DNA from: a bacterium
GTDB taxonomy: Bacteria; Bacillota; Bacilli; Lactobacillales; Streptococcaceae
Assembly (NCBI GenBank): GCA_905221235.1
Contig: CAJNCJ010000010.1
Location: forward strand, 1 to 64,000
DNA length: 64,000 nt
Reading direction: 5' to 3'
The position numbers and the translations under genes are program-made. Positions within the stretch are counted from its first letter, which is position 1. Every line of letters begins with the position of its first letter. The notes beneath the pieces were generated by a model. The model ran no database searches, had not been told where the DNA came from, and saw only the letters and a program-made list of their open reading frames with translations. Shown piece by piece: positions 16,642-27,194 of the stretch.

Positions 16642-18543
16642 ATGATTATTTTACAAGCTAATAAAATTGAACGTTCTTTTGCTGGAGAGGTTCTTTTTGA
16701 TAATATCAACCTGCAGGTTGATGAACGAGATCGGATTGCCCTTGTTGGGAAAAATGGAGCAGGTAAGTCTACTCTTTTGAAGATTTTGGTTGGAGAAGAG
16801 GAGCCAACTAGCGGAGAAATCAATAAGAAAAAAGATATTTCTCTGTCTTACCTAGCCCAAGATAGCCGTTTTGAGTCTGAAAATACCATCTACGATGAGA
16901 TGCTTCATGTCTTTGATGACCTGCGTCGGACTGAGCAACAACTGCGTCAGATGGAACTGGAGATGGGTGAAAAGTCTGGTGAAGATTTAGAGAAACTGAT
17001 GTCAGATTACGACCGCTTATCTGAGAATTTTCGCCAAGCAGGTGGCTTTACCTTTGAAGCTGATATACGAGCGATTTTGAATGGATTCAAATTTGATGAA
17101 TCTATGTGGCAGATGAAAATTGCTGAGCTTTCTGGTGGTCAAAATACTCGCTTGGCACTTGCTAAAATGCTTCTTGAAAAGCCAAATCTCTTGGTATTGG
17201 ATGAGCCAACCAACCACTTGGATATCGAAACTATTGCTTGGCTAGAGAATTACTTGGTAAACTATAGTGGCGCACTCATTATTGTCAGCCACGACCGTTA
17301 TTTCTTAGACAAGGTTGCGACAATTACGCTAGATTTGACCAAGCATTCCTTGGATCGCTATGTGGGGAATTACTCTCGTTTTGTCGAGTTGAAGGAGCAA
17401 AAACTAGCTACTGAGGCAAAAAATTATGAAAAGCAACAGAAGGAGATCGCTGCTCTGGAAGACTTTGTCAATCGCAATCTAGTCCGTGCTTCAACGACCA
17501 AACGTGCCCAATCTCGTCGTAAACAACTAGAAAAAATGGAGCGTTTGGACAAGCCTGAAGCTGGTAAGAAATCTGCCAACATGACCTTCCAGTCTGAGAA
17601 AACGTCGGGCAATGTTGTTTTGACTGTTGAAAATGCGGCTATTGGCTATGATGGGGAAGTACTGTCAGAGCCTATCAACTTAGACCTTCGTAAGATGAAT
17701 GCTGTTGCTATCGTTGGTCTCAATGGTATCGGCAAGTCAACTTTTATTAAATCAATCGTGGACCAGATTCCTTTTATCAAAGGTGAAAAGCGATTTGGCG
17801 CTAATGTTGAGGTTGGCTACTATGATCAGACTCAAAGCAAGCTGACACCAAGCAATACTGTACTGGATGAACTCTGGAATGATTTTAAACTGACACCAGA
17901 AGTTGAAATTCGTAACCGTCTAGGTGCCTTCCTTTTCTCAGGAGATGATGTTAAAAAATCAGTCGGCATGCTGTCTGGTGGCGAGAAAGCGCGTTTGCTT
18001 TTGGCTAAATTGTCTATGGAAAACAACAACTTCTTGATTCTGGATGAGCCAACCAACCACTTGGATATTGATAGCAAGGAAGTGCTAGAAAATGCCTTGA
18101 TTGACTTTGATGGAACCTTGCTTTTTGTCAGCCATGACCGTTACTTTATCAATCGTGTAGCAACTCATGTACTGGAATTGTCTGAGAAGGGTTCAACTCT
18201 CTACTTGGGAGATTACGACTATTATGTCGATAAAAAGGCTGAAATGGAAGTCAGTCAGATAGAGGAAGCTTCAACCAGCAATCAAGCAAAAGAAGCAAGC
18301 CCAGTCAATGACTATCAGGCCCAGAAAGAAAGTCAAAAAGAAGTTCGCAAACTCATGCGACAAATCGAAAATCTAGAAGCTGAAATTGAAGAGCTAGAAA
18401 GTCAAAGTCAAGACATTTCTGAACAAATGTTGGAAACAAACGATGCCAGCAAACTCATGGAATTGCAGGCTGAGCTGGACAAAATCAGTCATCGTCAGGA
18501 AGAAGCCATGCTTGAGTGGGAAGAATTATCAGAGCAGGTGTAA
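16642..18543 (+). CDS. ABC-F family ATPase (ribosome-associated)
   Basis: 633-aa soluble protein with two ABC domains and no membrane segments. Walker A sites are GKNGAGKST and GLNGIGKST, signatures are LSGGQNTRLALAK and LSGGEKARLLLAK, and Walker B sites are LLVLDEPTNHLD and FLILDEPTNHLD. The charged linker (about residues 240-320) and a C-terminal coiled coil are typical of ABC-F translation factors such as YdiF/Uup. Its job at the ribosome is inferred. The start at 16642 matches the family N terminus (MIILQANKIE) and sits at the predicted transcription start. Confidence 0.92.
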   Translation: MIILQANKIERSFAGEVLFDNINLQVDERDRIALVGKNGAGKSTLLKILVGEEEPTSGEINKKKDISLSYLAQDSRFESENTIYDEMLHVFDDLRRTEQQLRQMELEMGEKSGEDLEKLMSDYDRLSENFRQAGGFTFEADIRAILNGFKFDESMWQMKIAELSGGQNTRLALAKMLLEKPNLLVLDEPTNHLDIETIAWLENYLVNYSGALIIVSHDRYFLDKVATITLDLTKHSLDRYVGNYSRFVELKEQKLATEAKNYEKQQKEIAALEDFVNRNLVRASTTKRAQSRRKQLEKMERLDKPEAGKKSANMTFQSEKTSGNVVLTVENAAIGYDGEVLSEPINLDLRKMNAVAIVGLNGIGKSTFIKSIVDQIPFIKGEKRFGANVEVGYYDQTQSKLTPSNTVLDELWNDFKLTPEVEIRNRLGAFLFSGDDVKKSVGMLSGGEKARLLLAKLSMENNNFLILDEPTNHLDIDSKEVLENALIDFDGTLLFVSHDRYFINRVATHVLELSEKGSTLYLGDYDYYVDKKAEMEVSQIEEASTSNQAKEASPVNDYQAQKESQKEVRKLMRQIENLEAEIEELESQSQDISEQMLETNDASKLMELQAELDKISHRQEEAMLEWEELSEQV

Positions 18544-18545
18544 AG

Positions 18546-19409
18546 ATGGAACATCTTGGAAAAGTATTTCGTGAATTTCGAACAAGTGGAAATTATTCTT
18601 TAAAGGAGGCGGCAGGCGAGTCTTGCTCTACCTCTCAATTATCTCGCTTTGAGCTTGGGGAGTCTGATCTAGCAGTCTCACGTTTCTTTGAGATTTTGGA
18701 TAACATTCATGTAACAATCGAAAATTTCATGGATAAGGCAAGGGATTTTCATAATCATGAACATGTTGCCATGATGGGACAAATTATTCCCCTTTACTAT
18801 TCAAATGATATTGCAGGTTTTCAAAAGCTTCAAGAAGAACAACTTGAAAAGGCTAAGAGTTCGACAAATCCTCTCTATTTTGAGCTGAACTGGATTTTGT
18901 TACAAGGTTTGATTTGTCAAAGAGATTCGAGTTATGAGATGAAGCAGGATGATTTGGATAAGGTAGCAGATTATCTCTTTAAAACAGAAGAATGGACCAT
19001 GTATGAGTTGATTCTTTTCGGGAACCTCTATAGTTTCTACGATGTGGATTATGTCACTCGGATTGGTAGAGAAGTTATGGAGAGGGAGGAATTTTACCTA
19101 GAGATTGGTCGCCATAAGAGATTAGTGTTGATTTTGGCCCTCAATTGTTACCAGCATTGTTTAGAGCATGCTTCTTTTGATAATGCTAGTTATTTCGAGG
19201 CTTATACAGAGAAGATTATTGGCAAAAACATTAGTCTGTATGAACGAAATATTTTACATTACCTAAAAGGTTTTGCCTTGTACCAAAAAGGACAGTGTAC
19301 AGAAGGCTGTAGTCAGATGCAAGAGGCCATGCATATTTTTGATGTGTTAGGTCTTCCTGAACAAGTAGCCTACTATCAGGAACACTACGAAAAATTTATC
19401 AAAGATTAA
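18546..19409 (+). CDS. Rgg/MutR-family transcriptional regulator
   Basis: 287-aa protein with an N-terminal XRE-type helix-turn-helix (FREFRTSGNYSLKEAA..STSQLSRFELGESDLAVSRF) and a C-terminal helical repeat domain like Rgg/GadR/MutR regulators. Many of these sense short peptides. No peptide gene is seen beside it. The ATG at 18546 is 2 nt after the ABC-F stop, so it is probably co-transcribed with that gene. The MFS gene 79 nt downstream is a likely target. Confidence 0.87.
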   Translation: MEHLGKVFREFRTSGNYSLKEAAGESCSTSQLSRFELGESDLAVSRFFEILDNIHVTIENFMDKARDFHNHEHVAMMGQIIPLYYSNDIAGFQKLQEEQLEKAKSSTNPLYFELNWILLQGLICQRDSSYEMKQDDLDKVADYLFKTEEWTMYELILFGNLYSFYDVDYVTRIGREVMEREEFYLEIGRHKRLVLILALNCYQHCLEHASFDNASYFEAYTEKIIGKNISLYERNILHYLKGFALYQKGQCTEGCSQMQEAMHIFDVLGLPEQVAYYQEHYEKFIKD

Positions 19410-19411
19410 TT

Positions 19412-19428
19412 TTCCCAAATAAGGGAAA
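19412..19428. promoter_or_regulatory. Short inverted repeat between the Rgg-type and MFS genes
   Basis: TTTTCCC-AAATAA-GGGAAAA follows the regulator stop and lies upstream of the extended -10 box TGATACAAT (about 19452-19460) of the MFS gene. It has no T-run on the + strand, so an operator is as likely as a terminator. Confidence 0.4.
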
Positions 19429-19488
19429 AAATAAAAAGCTCCTTTCGGTTTTGATACAATAGTTTCAAAATTTGAGAGGAGTTTTTAT

Positions 19489-20667
19489 ATGAATCGCTAT
19501 GCAGTACAGTTGATTAGTCGCGGAGCTGTTAACAAGATAGGGAATATGCTCTATGATTATGGAAATAGTGTCTGGTTGGCTTCCATGGGGACTATCGGAC
19601 AGACAGTTTTAGGAATGTATCAGATTTCTGAACTCGTCACATCTATTCTCGTAAATCCTTTTGGTGGAGTCATTTCAGACCGATTTTCTCGTCGTAAGAT
19701 TTTAATGGTGACAGACCTTGTTTGTGGGATTCTTTGTCTGGCTATTTCTTTCATAAGGAATGACAGCTGGATGATTGGCGCTTTGATTTTTGCCAATATT
19801 GTGCAGGCTATTGCTTTTGCCTTTTCTAGACCGGCAAATAAGGCCATTATCACAGAATTGGTAGAGAAGGATGAACTGGTCCTCTACAATTCTCGTTTGG
19901 AATTAGTGATGCAGGTTGTCAGTGTGAGTTCCCCTGTACTCTCTTTTCTGGTTTTACAATTTGCAAGTCTTCGCATTACCTTGGTGTTAGATGCCCTTAG
20001 TTTTTTCCTCGCTTTTGGCTTGGTAGCCTTGCTTCCAAAGAAAGAGGAGAAGACTATGGGTGAGAAGAAACTCACATTCAAAGTTATTTTTTCTGATATC
20101 AAGGAGGGAGTTCACTATATTTTGAAGCAAAAGAAAATATTCTTTTTGTTAGTCATAGCTTCAAGTGTCAATTTTTTCTTCGCAGCCTTTAATTATCTCC
20201 TTCCCTTTTCAAATCAGCTCTATGGAGTACAAGGTGCCTATGCCACTATTTTGACAATGGGGGCAATCGGATCTATTGTTGGTGCGCTGTTAGCTAGTAA
20301 GATTAAAGCCAGTATGGAAATGCTTCTGTTTTTATTGGCTCTGACTGGACTTGGAGTGATGATAATGGGCTTCACTCTCCCATCCTATCTGACTTTTTCA
20401 GGAAATTTCGTTTGTGAATTGTTTATGACGATGTTCAATATTCACTTTTTTACTCAGGTACAAACCAAGGTTGAAGGTGAATATCTTGGTAGAGTTCTCA
20501 GTTCGATTTATACATTAGCTATACTTTTTATGCCTATAGCAACAGGTTTAATGACCTGGCTTCCAAGTGTTCATCTTTATTCTTTCTTGATTATTGGACT
20601 AGGAGTTGTCGCCTTATCCTTCTTAGCTCTAGGCTATGTTCGAACTCGTTTTGAAAAAGAGACATAA
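19489..20667 (+). CDS. MFS transporter (drug-efflux type)
   Basis: 392-aa membrane protein with about 12 helices and the MFS loop 2-3 motif in GGVISDRFSRRKILMV. It resembles the Mef/efflux branch. Substrate unknown; an antimicrobial or peptide is plausible given the adjacent Rgg-type regulator. A GAGAGGAG ribosome site precedes the ATG, and the gene has its own extended -10 box. Confidence 0.85.
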   Translation: MNRYAVQLISRGAVNKIGNMLYDYGNSVWLASMGTIGQTVLGMYQISELVTSILVNPFGGVISDRFSRRKILMVTDLVCGILCLAISFIRNDSWMIGALIFANIVQAIAFAFSRPANKAIITELVEKDELVLYNSRLELVMQVVSVSSPVLSFLVLQFASLRITLVLDALSFFLAFGLVALLPKKEEKTMGEKKLTFKVIFSDIKEGVHYILKQKKIFFLLVIASSVNFFFAAFNYLLPFSNQLYGVQGAYATILTMGAIGSIVGALLASKIKASMEMLLFLLALTGLGVMIMGFTLPSYLTFSGNFVCELFMTMFNIHFFTQVQTKVEGEYLGRVLSSIYTLAILFMPIATGLMTWLPSVHLYSFLIIGLGVVALSFLALGYVRTRFEKET

Positions 20668-20723
20668 GTTTGCTTGGACTTCAAAAATAATTCCAATCTA
20701 AGTGTTTTTTCCGCCCTTCTCGT

Positions 20724-22718
<1,995 letters not shown>

Positions 22719-22835
22719 TGATTGTTTAAAATCAGAGTTTAGACAGTATAACTAGTTTGTTAATCGGGACAAAATCGGTCAAGAATTTATTAGTGAAACA
22801 GAAACAAATTAAAAAAGTAAAAAGGAAAAATAAAA

Positions 22836-25115
22836 ATGTATAACTACCCTATGCGCATTCATTACCATCGCAAGAATGGAGAATACGACACTTGCTCTTT
22901 TGTAAAAAGTCAGGACCAGCGGATTGATTTGCTGACCTACAAAGAAGATTATTTTGGTGCTTTATTTAGTTTTGAACACCCAAGTTCTCATGACTTAGAA
23001 AGCTTGAATTTTGTGGTTCATACTGGCCAAACCAGTAAAGAATATGCTATCCGTTTTAATCATTATCCCCTCTTAACAGAGGTCTGGATTTTGGAAGGCG
23101 ATGATAGGATTTATTATTCTGAAAATCCTGCTATTGCCAGTCCTTTCTATAAAAATCAAAATCCTTTTGCCTTTGACAAGGCTATCAATAGTGCTAGTTT
23201 CGACCACCATTGGGGCTACCAGGGTGAATTGGGTTGCCGTGTAGAGGACAATCAGGCTCATTTTGCTCTCTGGGCTCCAACAGCGACAGAAGTGCAGGTT
23301 GTCGTTTATGAATCAGCTACTAATGATGCACCTGTTTGGAAGACTTTTGATATGGAGAGAGGCAATAGCTACTCTTATAACCATAAGGACAATACTATTG
23401 GTGTCTGGAGTTTGGATGTTGAGGAAGATTTGACTGGTAAGGCTTATCAGTATCAAGTCCAATTCCCTCACCACCAAACAGTGACACGCGATCCCTATAC
23501 CATTGCTACCAGTCCTGATGGCAAACGTTCTGCTATTCTAAGCCATGCAGAAAAACAAGTCGAAAACTTCGAGGTTAAGCATGGTTCTGAGGCTACTTGG
23601 CGCTTGGCAAATCCATGTAAGTCAGTCATCTGTGAAATGCATATTCGTGATTTGACCAAATCACCGACCTCAGGTGTGGATGAACATCTTCGAGGAACTT
23701 TCTTAGGTGCTGCACAGACTGGAACAGTTAACCAGTACGGCCAAGCAACTGCTTTTGATTACATCAAGAAGATAGGCTACAATTATGTTCAGTTGCAACC
23801 AATTGCAGACCGTCACAAAGAATATGATGCGGATGGGAATGTAACCTACAACTGGGGTTATGATCCACAAAACTATAACGCGCCAGAAACTAGTTTTTCA
23901 ACTAATCCAGACGACCCAGCTCAGGTTATTCGTGATTTGAAGACCATGGTTCAAGCTTACCACGATGCGGGTATTGGTGTCATTATGGATGTTGTCTATA
24001 ATCACACCTTCTCAGTTGTTGATGCACCTTTCCAAACAACTGTCCCTGATTACTATTATCGTATGAATCCAGACGGTACCTTCCAGAATGGAACAGGCGT
24101 TGGAAATGAAACAGCCAGTGAACACGAAATGTTCCGCAAGTATATGATTGATTCCCTTCTATACTGGGTGCAGGAATACAATATTGACGGCTTCCGTTTT
24201 GACTTAATGGGGATTCATGATGTCAAGACCATGCAGATGATTCGTCAGAGCTTGGATGAAATTGACCCTAACATTATCCTTTATGGAGAAGGATGGGATA
24301 TGGGAACAGGCCTAGCGCCTTATGATAAGGCTAAGAAAGACAATGCCTACCAGATGCCAAATATCGGTTTCTTTAATGACAATCAGCGCGATGCTGTCAA
24401 AGGGGGAGAAGTCTACGGTGCTATCAAGTCAGGTTTTGTCAGTGGTGCTGCGACAGAACCAATTCTAGCCAAAGCAATCTTAGGTAGCCGTGAATTAGGA
24501 ACTTATACACATCCAAATCAAGTACTCAACTATGTAGAGGCCCATGACAATTACAATCTTCACGATTTGTTGGCAACTCTTCATCCAGACCAAAGTTCTG
24601 AGCAAATCATGCGTAAGGTTGAGACAGCCACAGCCATGAATCTGCTCATGCAGGGAATGGCCTTTATGGAAATCGGTCAAGAATTTGGTCGTACCAAACT
24701 AGTTGCGACTGGTGAAAATGGTGAGTTGACCCATGATGATAGAGAGCGTGCTATGAATAGCTATAATGCTTCAGACAGTGTCAACCAAGTAAACTGGGAC
24801 TTGATTAATGAGCGTCAAGATAGTATTGAGTTTATCCGTCAAATTATTCGATTGAAGACAGGAACCGGTGCCTTTTCTTACCCTACTTATGATGAAATTT
24901 ACCATCATGTTTTTGTTCATTCAGCAAATGAACATAGTGGTTTGATTGTCTATGAGATTCAAGGGGAAGACCATTTACTGGTTGTATTTAATACTAAAGG
25001 GCAAGACTTCCAGTTTGAAAATGCTGGAAATCTAGAACTATTGGTGACCAATAGCCATTTAAGTGATAAAGACATGGTTGGTGGCGTTAGCACCAGCGTC
25101 TTTAAAGTCTTGTAG
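22836..25115 (+). CDS. pulA: Type I pullulanase (cytosolic)
   Basis: Hydrolyses alpha-1,6 links in pullulan and branched maltodextrins. The 759-aa GH13_14 enzyme lacks a signal peptide and sorting signal, unlike the large surface pullulanase of streptococci, so it should debranch internal glucans. Visible: CBM48-like region (HFALWAPTATEVQVVVYE), the pullulanase motif YNWGYDPQNYNAPE, nucleophile in GFRFDLMGIHD, acid/base in ILYGEGWD, and VEAHDN. AAGGAAAAA precedes the ATG. With the glg operon 2 kb downstream it completes glycogen breakdown. Confidence 0.95.
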   Translation: MYNYPMRIHYHRKNGEYDTCSFVKSQDQRIDLLTYKEDYFGALFSFEHPSSHDLESLNFVVHTGQTSKEYAIRFNHYPLLTEVWILEGDDRIYYSENPAIASPFYKNQNPFAFDKAINSASFDHHWGYQGELGCRVEDNQAHFALWAPTATEVQVVVYESATNDAPVWKTFDMERGNSYSYNHKDNTIGVWSLDVEEDLTGKAYQYQVQFPHHQTVTRDPYTIATSPDGKRSAILSHAEKQVENFEVKHGSEATWRLANPCKSVICEMHIRDLTKSPTSGVDEHLRGTFLGAAQTGTVNQYGQATAFDYIKKIGYNYVQLQPIADRHKEYDADGNVTYNWGYDPQNYNAPETSFSTNPDDPAQVIRDLKTMVQAYHDAGIGVIMDVVYNHTFSVVDAPFQTTVPDYYYRMNPDGTFQNGTGVGNETASEHEMFRKYMIDSLLYWVQEYNIDGFRFDLMGIHDVKTMQMIRQSLDEIDPNIILYGEGWDMGTGLAPYDKAKKDNAYQMPNIGFFNDNQRDAVKGGEVYGAIKSGFVSGAATEPILAKAILGSRELGTYTHPNQVLNYVEAHDNYNLHDLLATLHPDQSSEQIMRKVETATAMNLLMQGMAFMEIGQEFGRTKLVATGENGELTHDDRERAMNSYNASDSVNQVNWDLINERQDSIEFIRQIIRLKTGTGAFSYPTYDEIYHHVFVHSANEHSGLIVYEIQGEDHLLVVFNTKGQDFQFENAGNLELLVTNSHLSDKDMVGGVSTSVFKVL

Positions 25116-25204
25116 AAAAAATCAAAAGTTTTCAATTGTGTCGTATAATTTCTAGGATATCTTCTTGCTAAAAATTATAAAACTCAATGAAGAATAACAT
25201 AGCA

Positions 25205-25241
25205 TGAAAAAGGTTTAGTTCATCTAAGCCTTTTCTTTTTG
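25205..25241 (+). terminator. Terminator after pulA
   Basis: AAAAGGTTTAG / CTAAGCCTTTT stem followed by CTTTTT, about 90 nt past the stop codon. Confidence 0.75.
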
Positions 25242-25245
25242 TACT

Positions 25246-25361
25246 TATACACTTCGAAAATCTCTTCAAACCACGTCAGCTCTATCTGCAACCTCAAAGC
25301 AGTGCTTTGAGAAACCTACGGCTAGCTTCTTAGTTTGCTCTTTGATTTTCATTGAGTATTA
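25246..25361 (+). repeat. BOX element
   Basis: BoxA start (CTTCGAAAATCTCTTCAAACC, ACGTCAGC), a middle part with the AAAGCAGTGCTTTGA palindrome, and a boxC end (GTTTGCTCTTTGATTTTCAT, TGAGTATTA). It lies between the pulA terminator and the gapN promoter. Confidence 0.85.
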
Positions 25362-25436
25362 CTGCTTAACAAGAGTATTCAAATAGTTTGAAAAATCAAG
25401 CTTGTGAAAATAATCTCAAAAATATTGTAAAAAGGG

Positions 25437-25464
25437 TTGTAATTTTCTGAAAATTTGGTAAAAT
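25437..25464 (+). promoter_or_regulatory. gapN promoter
   Basis: TTGTAA, 16 nt, TAAAAT, ending 30 nt before the gapN start codon. Confidence 0.6.
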
Positions 25465-25494
25465 ATATCTAATCATTTTCAGGAGGATGAGAAT

Positions 25495-26919
25495 TTGACA
25501 AGATATAAGAATTTAGTAAATGGAGAATGGAAATCATCTGAAAAAGAAATTACGATTTATTCACCAATCAATCAAGAAGAATTAGGGACTGTTCCAGCTA
25601 TGAGTCAGGCTGAAGTAGATGAGGCTATGAAAGCTGCGCGTGCAGCCCTGCCAGCATGGCGAGCTCTATCAGCAGTTGAACGTGCGTCTTATTTGCATAA
25701 GACAGCAGCTATTTTGGAACGCGATAAGGAAGAAATTGGTACTATTCTTGCCAAAGAAGTAGCAAAAGGGATTAAAGCAGCAATTGGAGAAGTAGTGCGT
25801 ACCGCAGACTTGATCCGCTATGCTGCTGAAGAAGGTCTCCGTATCACAGGCCAAGCGATGGAAGGTGGCGGTTTTGAAGCAGCAAGTAAAAACAAACTGG
25901 CTGTTGTCCGTCGTGAGCCAGTTGGTGTTGTACTAGCTATTGCTCCCTTTAATTATCCAGTTAATTTATCTGCTTCTAAAATAGCACCTGCCTTGATTGC
26001 AGGGAACGTTGTCATGTTTAAGCCACCAACACAAGGTTCTATTTCTGGTCTCCTGTTGGCTAAAGTCTTTGAAGAAGCAGGGATTCCAGCAGGTGTTTTC
26101 AATACTATTACGGGACGTGGTTCAGAAATTGGGGATTATATCATTGAGCACAAAGAAGTCAACTTCATCAACTTTACAGGTTCAACTCCAATCGGAGAAC
26201 GTATTGGTCGTTTAGCTGGTATGCGTCCTATCATGTTGGAACTTGGTGGAAAAGATGCAGCTCTAGTACTAGAAGATGCAGATTTGGAACACGCTGCCAA
26301 GCAAATCGTTGCAGGAGCCTTTAGCTATTCCGGCCAACGTTGCACGGCCATTAAACGTGTCATTGTTCTCGAGAGTGTAGCAGATCAATTAGCTACTTTG
26401 CTTCAGGAAGAAGTTGCTAAATTAACAGTTGGTGATCCATTTGACAATGCTGATATCACACCTGTTATTGACAATGCTTCAGCCGACTTCATTTGGGGCT
26501 TGATTGAGGATGCACAAGAAAAAGGGGCTCAGGCTCTTACACCAATCAAACGTGAGGGCAATCTTCTCTGGCCAGTACTTTTTGACCAAGTTACAAAAGA
26601 TATGAAAGTAGCATGGGAAGAGCCATTTGGTCCTGTTTTACCAATTATCCGTGTGGTTAGTGTAGAAGAAGCAATTGCCTTTGCCAACGAATCTGAATTC
26701 GGCCTTCAATCCTCAGTCTTTACAAATGATTTCAAAAAGGCCTTTGAAATCGCTGAAAAACTTGAAGTGGGTACAGTCCATATTAATAATAAAACCCAGC
26801 GTGGTCCAGATAATTTCCCATTCCTTGGTGTCAAAGGTTCTGGTGCTGGTGTTCAAGGAATTAAATATAGCATTGAAGCGATGACAAATGTCAAATCCAT
26901 TGTTTTTGATATGAAATAA
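25495..26919 (+). CDS. gapN: NADP-dependent non-phosphorylating glyceraldehyde-3-phosphate dehydrogenase
   Basis: Oxidises glyceraldehyde 3-phosphate directly to 3-phosphoglycerate and makes NADPH, which streptococci without a full oxidative pentose route need. The 474-aa ALDH-fold enzyme has LELGGKDAALV (glutamate), SGQRCTAIKR (catalytic cysteine) and a GapN-type C terminus (TQRGPDNFPFLGVKGSG). It starts at TTG 25495: a perfect AGGAGG sits 8 nt upstream, and the closer ATG at 25487 opens only a 3-codon frame. Terminator behind. Confidence 0.96.
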   Translation: MTRYKNLVNGEWKSSEKEITIYSPINQEELGTVPAMSQAEVDEAMKAARAALPAWRALSAVERASYLHKTAAILERDKEEIGTILAKEVAKGIKAAIGEVVRTADLIRYAAEEGLRITGQAMEGGGFEAASKNKLAVVRREPVGVVLAIAPFNYPVNLSASKIAPALIAGNVVMFKPPTQGSISGLLLAKVFEEAGIPAGVFNTITGRGSEIGDYIIEHKEVNFINFTGSTPIGERIGRLAGMRPIMLELGGKDAALVLEDADLEHAAKQIVAGAFSYSGQRCTAIKRVIVLESVADQLATLLQEEVAKLTVGDPFDNADITPVIDNASADFIWGLIEDAQEKGAQALTPIKREGNLLWPVLFDQVTKDMKVAWEEPFGPVLPIIRVVSVEEAIAFANESEFGLQSSVFTNDFKKAFEIAEKLEVGTVHINNKTQRGPDNFPFLGVKGSGAGVQGIKYSIEAMTNVKSIVFDMK

Positions 26920-26922
26920 AAT

Positions 26923-26958
26923 GTAAAATCAGGAAATTGTTTTCCTGATTTTATTTTT
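26923..26958 (+). terminator. gapN terminator
   Basis: AAAATCAGGAAA / TTTCCTGATTTT stem, then ATTTTT. Confidence 0.85.
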
Positions 26959-27127
26959 CACATAAAAACAATGCTACATTTGGATAAAATACGAACTTTG
27001 TGATATGATAGTAATCAAAAAGAGGACGTTTTCACAAACTATCTGTCATTCCTTGATTTATAAGTGAATGGATAAGTTCATTTTTTGAAGATTTTCAAAA
27101 GAATTTTTACCAAATATGGTAATTTAC

Positions 27128-27156
27128 TTGAATCTTCCATAAAAAGGTAGTATAAT
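27128..27156 (+). promoter_or_regulatory. Promoter of the glgBCDA operon
   Basis: TTGAAT, 17-nt spacer, TATAAT, 38 nt before the glgB ATG. Confidence 0.8.
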
Positions 27157-27163
27157 AAATCTA

Positions 27164-27179
27164 TAGAAAACGCTTACAG
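27164..27179 (+). promoter_or_regulatory. cre site (CcpA) in the glg leader
   Basis: TAGAAAACGCTTACAG fits the catabolite-responsive element consensus (WTGNAANCGNWNNCW), with the central CG. It lies at about +2 to +17 from the predicted transcription start, where CcpA would block elongation or promoter clearance when glucose is high. Confidence 0.75.
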
Positions 27180-27194
27180 AAAAGAGGGAGTGTT

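Noticed and set aside
25487..25498. ATG at 25487 as the gapN start
   Set aside because: It reaches TGA after three codons; only TTG 25495 is in frame with GapN.
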